A stretch of 64,000 nucleotides of DNA. Source: Streptomyces aculeolatus (GTDB lineage Bacteria; Actinomycetota; Actinomycetes; Streptomycetales; Streptomycetaceae). Each line of letters opens with the position of its first letter. Position 1 is the stretch's first letter. A program made the position numbers and the translations under genes. Shown one piece after another: positions 7,656 to 14,707 of this stretch. The stretch is taken from assembly GCF_020400605.1 (NCBI RefSeq), contig NZ_JAINRD010000033.1, positions 1 through 64,000 of the forward strand. Direction: 5' to 3'. The notes under the pieces are model-generated. The model had not been told where the DNA came from. It made no database searches and was given only the letters and a program-made list of their open reading frames with translations.

Positions 7656-9173
7656 GTGGGGTTCGCCGAGAAGCGCGGGGACTACTACCGCGCCAGGTAT
7701 TGGATCGCCCCCGGCAAGCTGCGCACCGTCGTGGATGCCTATGGCCGGACGGTCCGCTTCGACACCCGCCGCCGGGCCGAGAAGGCTGCGAAGGAGCACG
7801 AGGTCAAGGCCCGGGAAACTGCCTGGCAGGACCCGGCCGCCCAGAAGATCACGTTCGGGGAGTACGCGAACCGCTGGTACGCGGACCAGGACCTCGCCCC
7901 GTCCACCATGGAGATCTACCGGGGCACCATCGAGCAGCACTTGCTTCCGGACTTCGAAAACATGCCCCTGGCCGACATCAGCCCTGCTCACGTCGGTGCA
8001 TGGGAGAAGGCGGAACAGGCCGTCTATGCCATGTCCAGCGTTCGCAACCGGCGAGCCGTCCTGCACCTGATCCTCGCGGACGCCGTGGACGAAGGGTTGA
8101 TTGCCACCAACCCGGCCGCGAAGCGGCGGGGGCGCGGCCGGAAGGCCGGCCGCTCCCGTGCCCGCGGCCCGGAGAAAGTGGTGACCACCCCGCTCGGGAT
8201 TCTGCTGATCGCCGAACGGGCCGCGCTCCTCTCCGGCCGGGACGACGAGTTCGTCGCCTGCGTTCAGAAGGGCTACACCGGCATGCGGTGGGGCGAACTG
8301 GTCGGGCTGGAAACCGAGTTCCTTCGGCCCGGCGCCTTCCGCGTCGAATGGCAGCTCTACGAGCTGGACAAGGGCGAGTTCGTACGTTGCCCACCCAAGG
8401 ACGACAGCTACCGGACCATCGATGCACCGACGTGGCTGCATGAGCTGGTCACCGGTCATGTCCGCCGGGACCGGCCGCAGCCGTGCCCCTGCCACGGCAG
8501 GACGTACGTCTACCACGGCCAGGGCAACGCCCGCCTCGGGCCGCCAGGGGCCAAGCTGGTCGACGTGGCCCGTCGCGCCGGCGTGTCCACCGGGACGGTC
8601 TCCGGGGTACTGAACCGCCCGGAGCGGGTCCCCGAGGCCACCCGCGTCCGCGTCGCCCAGGCCGTCGCCGACCTCGGATACGTACGCGGCTTCCGCTCCC
8701 CCACTCCCGCCGCGCACTGGCGTCGGTCCGGATTCGCCGCCTGGCTGTTCACTCCGGCCGCTACCGGCTGGTACCCGAAGAAGGGGCCACTGGAGCCTCG
8801 CCCGGTCCCGCTGCTCGCCGTGCCCTGGCCCGGTATCCCGGTCCGGGGACGCAACGCCCAGGGGCGGGCTCAGGCGTGCTGGCTGCCGGTGGCCCAGGGG
8901 CTCACTCCGCACGGGCTGCGGCACACGCACCGGACGCTGATGGAGGAGCTGGGGACGGAGAAGGTCCTCATGGATGAGCGCATGGGGCACCTGGACGGCT
9001 CCATCTCTGCCCGGTACACCCACGTGACCCAGGCCATGCGGCGGCGCTTGTGCCGAGGGCTGACGGAGCTGTGGGAGGAGTCCTTACGGGCCCGCCGGGA
9101 GCTGTCTCCGGGCTCCCCCGTGACAGTGCTCGACCGGCTACTAAGAGAGACCGTACGGGAGCAGAATTCCTAG
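7656..9173 (+). CDS. Tyrosine integrase with an inserted LacI-type DNA-binding domain
   Basis: A 505-residue protein starting at GTG 7656 behind GGGAGGAGAAG. The N-terminus has an AP2-like arm-binding domain (GDYYRARYWIAPGKLRTVVD) and a core-binding SAM-like region. The catalytic set is complete: Arg211 (GMRWGELVGL), His419 and Arg422 (LTPHGLRHTH), His445 and nucleophile Tyr454 (SARYTHV). Between Arg211 and His419, residues ~300-346 form a near-perfect LacI-family helix-turn-helix (LVDVARRAGVSTGTVSGVLN, then a helix ending LGYVRG). This makes the catalytic domain much longer than usual. There is a TTA codon at 9084-9086. The gene points at the tRNA-His 3' end, the expected attachment site. 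Confidence 0.93.
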   Translation: MGFAEKRGDYYRARYWIAPGKLRTVVDAYGRTVRFDTRRRAEKAAKEHEVKARETAWQDPAAQKITFGEYANRWYADQDLAPSTMEIYRGTIEQHLLPDFENMPLADISPAHVGAWEKAEQAVYAMSSVRNRRAVLHLILADAVDEGLIATNPAAKRRGRGRKAGRSRARGPEKVVTTPLGILLIAERAALLSGRDDEFVACVQKGYTGMRWGELVGLETEFLRPGAFRVEWQLYELDKGEFVRCPPKDDSYRTIDAPTWLHELVTGHVRRDRPQPCPCHGRTYVYHGQGNARLGPPGAKLVDVARRAGVSTGTVSGVLNRPERVPEATRVRVAQAVADLGYVRGFRSPTPAAHWRRSGFAAWLFTPAATGWYPKKGPLEPRPVPLLAVPWPGIPVRGRNAQGRAQACWLPVAQGLTPHGLRHTHRTLMEELGTEKVLMDERMGHLDGSISARYTHVTQAMRRRLCRGLTELWEESLRARRELSPGSPVTVLDRLLRETVREQNS

Positions 9174-9213
9174 ATCCACTCCCCTGCCACTCCCCAACCG
9201 CTCCCAGACAGCC

Positions 9214-9252
9214 GTCAGGCCCGGTACTCCACAACGGAGTACCGGGCCTGAC
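9214..9252. terminator. Bidirectional terminator between integrase and tRNA-His
   Basis: A perfect 17-bp stem (GTCAGGCCCGGTACTCC paired with its complement at 9236-9252) with a 5-base loop, followed on the plus strand by CTGCGTTTTCC and flanked by A-rich bases on the minus side. It lies between the convergent integrase and tRNA-His and can end both transcripts. Confidence 0.85.
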
Positions 9253-9267
9253 CTGCGTTTTCCTGAG

Positions 9268-9341
9268 GGTGAGTGACGGGACTTGAACCCGCGGCCACCT
9301 GGACCACAACCAGGTGCTCTACCATCTGAGCTACACCCACC
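9268..9341 (-). tRNA. tRNA-His (GTG); presumed AICE attachment site
   Basis: The cloverleaf is complete on the minus strand: acceptor GTGGGTG with CACTCAC, anticodon stem CCTGG/CCAGG around loop TTGTGGT (anticodon GTG), T-arm GCGGG-TTCAAGT-CCCGT, and the extra G(-1) opposite C73 typical of tRNA-His. CCA is not encoded. The integrase gene ends 95 bases from its 3' end, as at AICE attR sites, where recombination rebuilds the tRNA 3' half. The matching attL copy would be to the left of the window. Confidence 0.95.
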
Positions 9342-9443
9342 GTGAGCTGATGCTTCCGCACCGGCCGGTTAGAAGTGTACAGGGTCGCCGGCGGTGCTCG
9401 CCTCCGGCTTTCGCCGGGTCGCCGGGCGCCGTCGGCGGCCCCG

Positions 9444-10052
9444 TTACGCGCCGTCCGACGCCAGGGTGTGGCGGGCCGCGATGGCCTTCGCGGTGTCCGA
9501 GTCCGGGCCCGGTGGGGGGACGAAGACCGCCTCGCGGTAGTAGCGGAGTTCGGCGATGCTCTCCCTGATGTCCGCCAGGGCCCGGTGGTTGCCCGCCTTC
9601 TCGGGGCTGTTGAAGTAGGCCCGCGGGTACCAGCGGCGGGCCAGCTCCTTCACCGACGAGACGTCCACGATGCGGTAGTGCAGGTGGCCCTCCAGGTCCG
9701 GCATGTCCCGGCTGAGGAAGCCGCGGTCGGTGCCGACGGAGTTGCCGCACAGCGGGGCGCGGCCGCGCTCGGGGACGAACTCGCGTACGTAGTCGAGCAC
9801 CTGCCGTTCCGCGTCCGCCAGGGTGGTGCCGCCGGCCAGCTCGTCGAGCAGGCCGGAGGCGGTGTGCATGGCGCGTACGACGTCGGGCATGGAGGCGAGG
9901 GCCTCGGCCGGGGGGCGGATGACGATGTCGATGCCGTCCCCGAGCACGTTCAGCTCGGAGTCGGTGACGAGCGCGGCCACCTCGACGAGCGCGTCGTCCC
10001 TCAGTGACAGGCCCGTCATCTCGCAGTCGATCCAGACCATCCGATCGTTCAT
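9444..10052 (-). CDS. orn: Oligoribonuclease Orn
   Basis: A 202-residue 3'-5' exonuclease of the DEDDh family that hydrolyses dinucleotides and the pGpG formed from c-di-GMP. Motif I VWIDCEMTGL holds Asp9 and Glu11, and the end motif is AGNHRALADIRESI with the catalytic His and Asp. The start at 10052 (MNDRMVW) matches the family; three upstream codons are in frame. It begins only five bases after the adpA stop, so the two genes form the adpA-orn pair found throughout Streptomyces. Its substrate links it functionally to the GGDEF-EAL gene further along. Confidence 0.96.
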   Translation of the reverse strand: MNDRMVWIDCEMTGLSLRDDALVEVAALVTDSELNVLGDGIDIVIRPPAEALASMPDVVRAMHTASGLLDELAGGTTLADAERQVLDYVREFVPERGRAPLCGNSVGTDRGFLSRDMPDLEGHLHYRIVDVSSVKELARRWYPRAYFNSPEKAGNHRALADIRESIAELRYYREAVFVPPPGPDSDTAKAIAARHTLASDGA

Positions 10053-10057
10053 GGACC

Positions 10058-11374
10058 TCACCCTACGTGCCGGTCACGCTGTCCCGGCACGGTCGCCCGC
10101 CGCACCAGGGCGCCCCGGAGCCGCGGCGGATGCGGCTCGGGGTGGCCGGGCGCGTAGGCGTCGGACTGCGGCTTCTCGCCGCCGTCCGCGCCGCCCCCCG
10201 CGCCGGCGCCCGCGACTCCCGCCACCCCGGCGGGCCCGGTGGCGCCCGGCGGCTGCGGGCGCCGCGGCGCGGGCACCGTGGGGGGCTCCGGCGGCGGTAC
10301 GGCCTGGGGGTTGCGGGCGCGGTAGGCGGCCCGGTACGCGGCCGGGGAGGAGCCGAGCTGGCGGCGGAAGTGCCCGCGCAGCGCGACGGGCGAGCGGAAG
10401 CCGCAGCGCCCTGCCACTTCGTCCACGGAGAAGTCCGACGTCTCCAGCAGCCGCTGCGCCTGAAGCACCCGCTGGGTGATCAGCCACTGCAGCGGTGCGC
10501 TGCCGGTGAGCGAGCGGAACCGCCGGTCGAACGTGCGTCGGCTCATGTACGCGCGGGCCGCCAGAGTCTCCACGTCGAACTGCTCGTGCAGGTTCTCCAG
10601 CGCCCAGGCCACGACCTCCGCCAGCGGGTCCCCGCCGATCTCCTCGGGTAAAGACCTGTCGAGGTAGCGCTCCTGGCCGCTGCCGCGCCGCGCGGGCACC
10701 ACCAGCCTCCGGGAGAGCGCGGCGGCGGCCTCGGCGCCGTGGTCCTGGCGGACCAGGTGCAGGCACAGGTCGATGCCGGCGGCGGTGCTGGCCGACGTCA
10801 GGATGTCGCCGTCGTCGACGAACAGCTCGCGCGGGTCCATGTGGACCGACGGGTAGCGCTTGGCGAGCGTCGGCGCGTACATCCAGTGCGTGGTGGCCGG
10901 GCGGCCGTCGAGCAGCCCGGCCGCGGCGAGCGCGAACGCGCCGGTGCACAGCCCGACGATGCGGGCGCCGTCCTCGTGCGCCCGGCGCAGCGCTTCCAGC
11001 GCCGCGGCGGGCGGCGGCTGGGTGATGGAGCGCCACGCGGGTACGACGACGGTGCCGGCGCGGGCCAGCGCCTCCAGCCCGTACGGGGCCGAGAGCTCCA
11101 GGCCGCCGGTGGTCCGCAGCGGACCGTCCTCACCGGCGCAGACCAGCAGCCGGTACCGGGGGGTGCCGGCGTCCTGGCGGTCGACTCCGAAGACGGAGAG
11201 GGGGATGGAGTTCTCGAAGACGGGGCCGCCGCTGAACAGCAGCACGGCGACGACTTCGCGGCGCCGTCTGGGCGGGCGTGGTAGCTCGCCCCGGACCGCC
11301 GCTCCCGCCACCTCGGGTGTGCGTGGCCCGCCGGACCGGATCGTTGCGCCCGCTCCGGTGGAGTCCTGGCTCAT
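10058..11374 (-). CDS. adpA: AdpA, AraC-family master regulator of development and secondary metabolism
   Basis: A 438-residue protein from ATG 11374. After a variable basic N-terminus, residues ~40-210 form a DJ-1/PfpI-like dimerisation domain (VVAVLLFSGG, GLCTGAFALAAAGLL). Residues ~250-350 carry the AraC double helix-turn-helix (VETLAARAYMSRRTFDRRFR, VDEVAGRCGFRSPVALRGHF). A TTA codon at 10649-10651 (Leu242, in RSLPEE) lies in the linker, the conserved feature that makes adpA translation depend on the bldA tRNA. The tail of ~90 Pro/Gly/Ala-rich residues is longer than in S. coelicolor AdpA (~398 residues) and probably disordered. Orn follows in the same operon. Confidence 0.96.
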   Translation of the reverse strand: MSQDSTGAGATIRSGGPRTPEVAGAAVRGELPRPPRRRREVVAVLLFSGGPVFENSIPLSVFGVDRQDAGTPRYRLLVCAGEDGPLRTTGGLELSAPYGLEALARAGTVVVPAWRSITQPPPAAALEALRRAHEDGARIVGLCTGAFALAAAGLLDGRPATTHWMYAPTLAKRYPSVHMDPRELFVDDGDILTSASTAAGIDLCLHLVRQDHGAEAAAALSRRLVVPARRGSGQERYLDRSLPEEIGGDPLAEVVAWALENLHEQFDVETLAARAYMSRRTFDRRFRSLTGSAPLQWLITQRVLQAQRLLETSDFSVDEVAGRCGFRSPVALRGHFRRQLGSSPAAYRAAYRARNPQAVPPPEPPTVPAPRRPQPPGATGPAGVAGVAGAGAGGGADGGEKPQSDAYAPGHPEPHPPRLRGALVRRATVPGQRDRHVG

Positions 11375-12254
11375 GACGCTAAGCCCCCTCGCTTCTCTCT
11401 TCCTCCGCGTCCTGCACCTACACCCCCGGGACGATCTCGGTCTCTCGGCCAAGATCAAATCTACTGTGTGTTGTCCGACCGATCGGACAGCTTCGGCCCT
11501 GCATCTATAACGACAGGTAAAACGCGTCTTGTGTGACACGCGGGGCAGGTTCGGCCCTGCCTGCATGCCGACGGGGAAACCTGGCGTGAAGCTTTCGATC
11601 GCGAACGGTTCCACTGGTTCATGCGACAAGGAAGGCCACCCCCCTCCGGTTCTCCGACGTGCAAGGCTCGTGCGCCCCGACTGCGCCCCCAGCCCCCCGA
11701 GCCCGGAACGTTCCAGCCTCAAGTCTCGCAACTCCGGTGTGCAGAAGGGAAGTTGGCCGAAAAGATCGGGTCACAGGAGGTTGTCCCCTCAACAACGGGC
11801 GTACGCACGCACCGAGCCGCGAAAACGCCGGTGAAGCGCTCGCCCCCGCCGTGTCCTGCGGCGCGACCCCGGCGCACGCACGACGTTCGCCTTCGCTCGG
11901 GCGACGACACGGCCGGGGGGCGCGGCGGCGGCGCACGGAAGCGTGGGGGGCGGCATGAGGGGCGGACGGCGGATCCGTGAGCGCCGCCGCCGTGCGCCCC
12001 CGGCCGTGTCCGGGACCGATCGCCGGGCGGCCGCCGCGACCCCCCGGCGTTGCGCGGGACGCCGCACTGCGGCATGCTCCTGTGAACCGTTCGCCGGGGC
12101 CGCCTGGCATACCGCCGCCCGCCCCTGGGCAAGGGAGGTAGTGTCGCCGTACCCTTGTTGTACGGGATTGGGAAGATGATTCCCGGACACAGCAAGCCCG
12201 GACACAGCAAGTCGCACCCCTCCAGCCACGAGGATTCCCTTCGCCGAGACACCG
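11375..12254. promoter_or_regulatory. Long intergenic region upstream of adpA, with inverted repeats
   Basis: 880 bases between divergent adpA and usp without a convincing gene; the open frames here lack codon bias and ribosome sites. Three structures are visible. A perfect inverted repeat TGTCCGA-ccga-TCGGACA lies at 11472-11489, about 100 bases before the adpA start. A long imperfect inverted repeat pairs 11906-11934 with 11981-12010 (~28 bp). A 15-bp tandem copy CCCGGACACAGCAAG lies at 12182-12211, just before usp. Long upstream regions with many regulator sites are normal for adpA. Confidence 0.6.
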
Positions 12255-12776
12255 ATGGCCGGTCACGAAATCCCCGAACCCGCGGACCGCAAGCCGGTCG
12301 CCGATCCCACGGCGGACCTGGAAGCGGCGGCCGAGCCGCGCCAAGGCTGCGATCCCGCGTTCAAGCACGGCGTCGTCTGCGGCTTCGACGGCTCCACCTC
12401 CAGTGAACGCGCCTTGGCCTACGCGGTGGGCATGGCGCGGCGGCTGGGCTGCGGCCTGATCATCGTGCACGTGGCCAACCGGCTGCCCACCACCGTCTGG
12501 GCCGGCTGCGAGCCGCCCGTCTTCGTGGACGTCCCGGACCACCGCACCGAAGTGCTCGGTCTCGAACTCGCCTGCGCCGACTACCTGTCCGACGTGCCCT
12601 GGATCCTCGTCGAGCGCGGCGGCGACATCTGCCACGAACTGGAGGAGGTCGGCCGGGAGTACGAGGCTGACGCCATCGTGGTCGGCTCCACGCAGGGCAT
12701 CGTGGGCCGCATCTTCGGCTCGGTGGCGGGCCGCCTAGCCCGGCGGGCGCAACGGCCCGTCGTCGTCGTGCCGTAG
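12255..12776 (+). CDS. Universal stress protein (UspA family)
   Basis: A 173-residue single-domain USP with a ~37-residue acidic N-terminal extension. The domain runs from VVCGFDGSTSSERALAYAVG to VVGSTQGIVGRIFGSVAGRL, which carries the G-x2-G-x9-G(S) ATP-binding loop, and ends VVVVP. It is a cytoplasmic nucleotide-binding stress protein. A 15-bp tandem duplication and a GGGAA/TTCCC inverted repeat (12170-12184) lie upstream and may regulate it. It is transcribed away from adpA. Confidence 0.9.
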   Translation: MAGHEIPEPADRKPVADPTADLEAAAEPRQGCDPAFKHGVVCGFDGSTSSERALAYAVGMARRLGCGLIIVHVANRLPTTVWAGCEPPVFVDVPDHRTEVLGLELACADYLSDVPWILVERGGDICHELEEVGREYEADAIVVGSTQGIVGRIFGSVAGRLARRAQRPVVVVP

Positions 12777-12841
12777 CCGCCCCCGGCGCGCGTTTGCACC
12801 GGTCGCGCCGGGCGTACGCGCGCTCTCACAGCCCCGGAGAA

Positions 12842-12859
12842 ATCTACTCGCGAGTAGAT
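12842..12859. promoter_or_regulatory. Perfect 18-bp palindrome, operator-like
   Basis: ATCTACTCGCGAGTAGAT is a perfect palindrome, AT-richer than its surroundings, in the 400-base gap after usp. It is followed by an AT-containing stretch (TTGTGAATTTGTGAGGGGCA, then TATAGG) that could hold a promoter. It has the symmetry of a TetR- or LacI-type operator; the regulator is unknown. Confidence 0.55.
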
Positions 12860-12884
12860 GTGGGTTGTGAATTTGTGAGGGGCA

Positions 12885-13027
12885 TATAGGGGACACGACG
12901 ACGCGCTGTCGACCGGGAGGTGACGGTCCCCGGTACGGCAGCGGCACCGCCGGCGTATTGGGCGACGCCGGCACAGGGGAGGCGGCCCTCTGCGCGACGT
13001 GGTGGCACGCGCAGAGGGCCGCTCTTT
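12885..13027 (+). ncRNA. Possible short structured RNA ending in a strong terminator
   Basis: The gap 12777-13174 has no credible gene, but it holds a promoter-like AT-rich stretch near 12860-12895, then a hairpin GCCGGCGT/ACGCCGGC (12949-12956 with 12965-12972), and then a perfect 15-bp stem (12982-12996 with 13008-13022) followed by TCTTTCG. This layout would give a short transcript of about 100-140 bases. Alternatively the last stem is simply the usp terminator. The 5' end is a guess. Confidence 0.35.
12982..13022 (+). terminator. Strong hairpin terminator downstream of usp
   Basis: The 15-base arm GCGGCCCTCTGCGCG pairs perfectly with 13008-13022 around an 11-base loop, followed by TCTTT. 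It would stop plus-strand transcription from usp or from a local promoter. Confidence 0.8.
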
Positions 13028-13174
13028 CGTCTCCCGATGAGCGGCGGCCGGGTCGCGCCGGGCCGGGTGCCGCCGAATCCCCGCCCAGCGCCGGGGCTTC
13101 GCGGCTTCGCCGCATGCGGAGGGCCGTGGCCCGCGCCGGGGTACCCGCGCCGTCCCGGCGCCGGAGGCGTGCGG

Positions 13175-14527
13175 TCACCGGTCGCGGTGGTGCGCCGCGG
13201 GTGAACCGCCCGTGCGCCGGCCGGAGTCGAGGACCAGGCGGGCGAGGCGGCTGATGAACTCGGTCTGCAGGGCGGTCTGCTCGCGCACCGGGATCCAGCG
13301 GGGCCCGAAGTCGGCGGCGTAGCGCCGGCGCCAGCGGGTGAGCAGCGCCTCGCACCCCGGGCCGAGGGGGTGGCCGTCGGTCGCGCGGGCGAGCATGGCC
13401 GCGGCGCGCAGCGGCAGCCGGTGGGCGGCCATGCGCAGCGCGAGGGCGCCCCCGGCGGTCGCCGCGGGCGGCGGGCTGCCCGGGGAGGGCGGCGCGGACC
13501 ACTGCGCGGCGTTGGTCAGGCACGCCTCGGTCAGCCAGGCCGCGGCGTCCAGCAACGGCCCGGGGGCGGCGCCGAGTCCGCTGCGGGCCACGTCCAGCAG
13601 CCCCGCCAACTGCCCGGCCTGCGCGCGCAGATGCGCCACGCAGCTCTCGACGACGAGGGCCGGCGCCTCGGCGGGCCGCGGGTCGGCGACGGCCTCGACG
13701 GCCCAGACGGGCGTCTCGACGACGGCGGTGACGGTGCCGTACCGCAGCGGGTGGAACCAGGTCGAACGGGTCAGCCAGTCGCGGTGGACGACGTTGGCGT
13801 CCAGGCCGGCGCCGGCGGCCATGAGGAAGACCCCCGGCCCCGCGGCGGGCATGTGCAGGGTGTCCACCGGTGCGGCGGCCAGCGGCACGGCGTGGGCCGC
13901 GGCGGCGTCCGCGAGCGCCGCGGGGGCGCCCGGCAGGTCGTGGGTGAGCTGCGTCCAGGCGCCGCCGACGTCGTTGGCGTGCAGGGACACCTGGAGCGCC
14001 GGGCGCAGTTCGTCCAGCACGGTCAGCAGCGCCCGGGTCTCGGGCAGCGGCGCGGTCCCCCGGCCGGGCGGCGGCAGCCACTCGGGCTGCTGGTCGGCGG
14101 CGGGCCGGTAGAAGTGCCGCAGCTGCCGCTCCAGGGTGCCGGGGTGGCGGGTCCAGGGCTCGGTGTGGCGGGCGCCGTCCGGGTCCAGGCAGAGCAGGAA
14201 GTGCCAGGCGGCGTCGCGGTCCTGCCGGCGCTCCCGCGCGTCGGGCCAGCCGCGCCCGGTACGCCCGCCGCGTACGGCCAGGTAGGCCAGGTCGGCGACG
14301 GCGGCGCCCCCGGCGGGCTCGTTCGGATGCGCGCCGCTGACCACCAGGACGTTCCGGCGGCCGTGGCCGACGGAGAGCAGCCACAGCGGCTCCCCCGCGC
14401 GCGATTCGCCGACCTGCCGCAGGCGGCAGCGGGACGGATGGCGCCGCGCCAGGTCGCGGCCCGTCCGCGTGAGGTCGTCCACGGTCGGGTAGCGGTGACG
14501 CGCCAACGCGGGGACGCCGACCGGCAT
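13175..14527 (-). CDS. M14-family zinc carboxypeptidase linked to a micropeptide and an E1-like enzyme
   Basis: A 450-residue cytoplasmic M14 metallopeptidase with no signal peptide. Zinc ligands are His67 and Glu70 (SGAHPNEPAGG) and His183 (SLHANDVGG); the general base is likely Glu271 (VVETPVW). About 150 residues after the core are helical and Arg/Ala-rich. Its ATG overlaps the stop of the 23-codon gene upstream (TGATG), so the two are translationally coupled, and the E1-like gene diverges 110 bases away. M14 enzymes remove C-terminal residues, so it may trim the modified peptide or act as an immunity or activation enzyme. The substrate is inferred only from gene order. Confidence 0.85.
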   Translation of the reverse strand: MPVGVPALARHRYPTVDDLTRTGRDLARRHPSRCRLRQVGESRAGEPLWLLSVGHGRRNVLVVSGAHPNEPAGGAAVADLAYLAVRGGRTGRGWPDARERRQDRDAAWHFLLCLDPDGARHTEPWTRHPGTLERQLRHFYRPAADQQPEWLPPPGRGTAPLPETRALLTVLDELRPALQVSLHANDVGGAWTQLTHDLPGAPAALADAAAAHAVPLAAAPVDTLHMPAAGPGVFLMAAGAGLDANVVHRDWLTRSTWFHPLRYGTVTAVVETPVWAVEAVADPRPAEAPALVVESCVAHLRAQAGQLAGLLDVARSGLGAAPGPLLDAAAWLTEACLTNAAQWSAPPSPGSPPPAATAGGALALRMAAHRLPLRAAAMLARATDGHPLGPGCEALLTRWRRRYAADFGPRWIPVREQTALQTEFISRLARLVLDSGRRTGGSPAAHHRDR

Positions 14528-14598
14528 CACTCGCCGCTGGGGTTGCTGTCGCCTGTCGTCTCCTTCTTGTCGAGACGACGGATCTTGATCTCCTGCAT
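14527..14598 (-). CDS. Micropeptide, candidate RiPP or microcin C-like precursor (23 residues)
   Basis: Too short for routine gene calling. The ATG at 14598 has a very strong ribosome site, GGAGGGGAGG, four bases upstream. The peptide begins MQEIKIRRLDKKETTG and ends NPSGE. The N-terminal half is charged with alternating hydrophobic residues (a beta strand suitable for binding an RRE domain); the C-terminal half is polar (GDSNPSGE) and would be the modified core. The stop codon overlaps the M14 peptidase start. A strong ribosome site, tight coupling and a divergent RRE-E1 gene are the layout of a peptide-modification cassette. Confidence 0.7.
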   Translation of the reverse strand: MQEIKIRRLDKKETTGDSNPSGE

Positions 14599-14707
14599 CG
14601 CGCCTCCCCTCCGCAGGGTCAACTCTGTGTGGTTGAAACGACTCACTCAGTAGTGCACATTGGGCCGCGTCGGTGCAAGGCTTCCTGGCGCATCATCCTG
14701 AGGTGGT
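14599..14707. promoter_or_regulatory. Divergent promoter region of the peptide/E1 cassette
   Basis: 109 bases separate the micropeptide start and the E1-like start. The stretch GGTTGAAACGACTCACTCAG with GTAGTGCACATTG is AT-richer than its flanks and is the likely place for back-to-back promoters. No clear operator symmetry was found. Confidence 0.4.

Noticed and set aside
11619..12635. Minus-strand frame across the adpA upstream gap
   Set aside because: It overlaps usp antisense and the long inverted repeat, lacks a ribosome site and has no recognisable sequence.
12920..13204. Plus-strand frame after usp
   Set aside because: It runs through a strong terminator hairpin, has no conserved motif and has skewed composition. 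I treat the region as structured RNA or a usp trailer.
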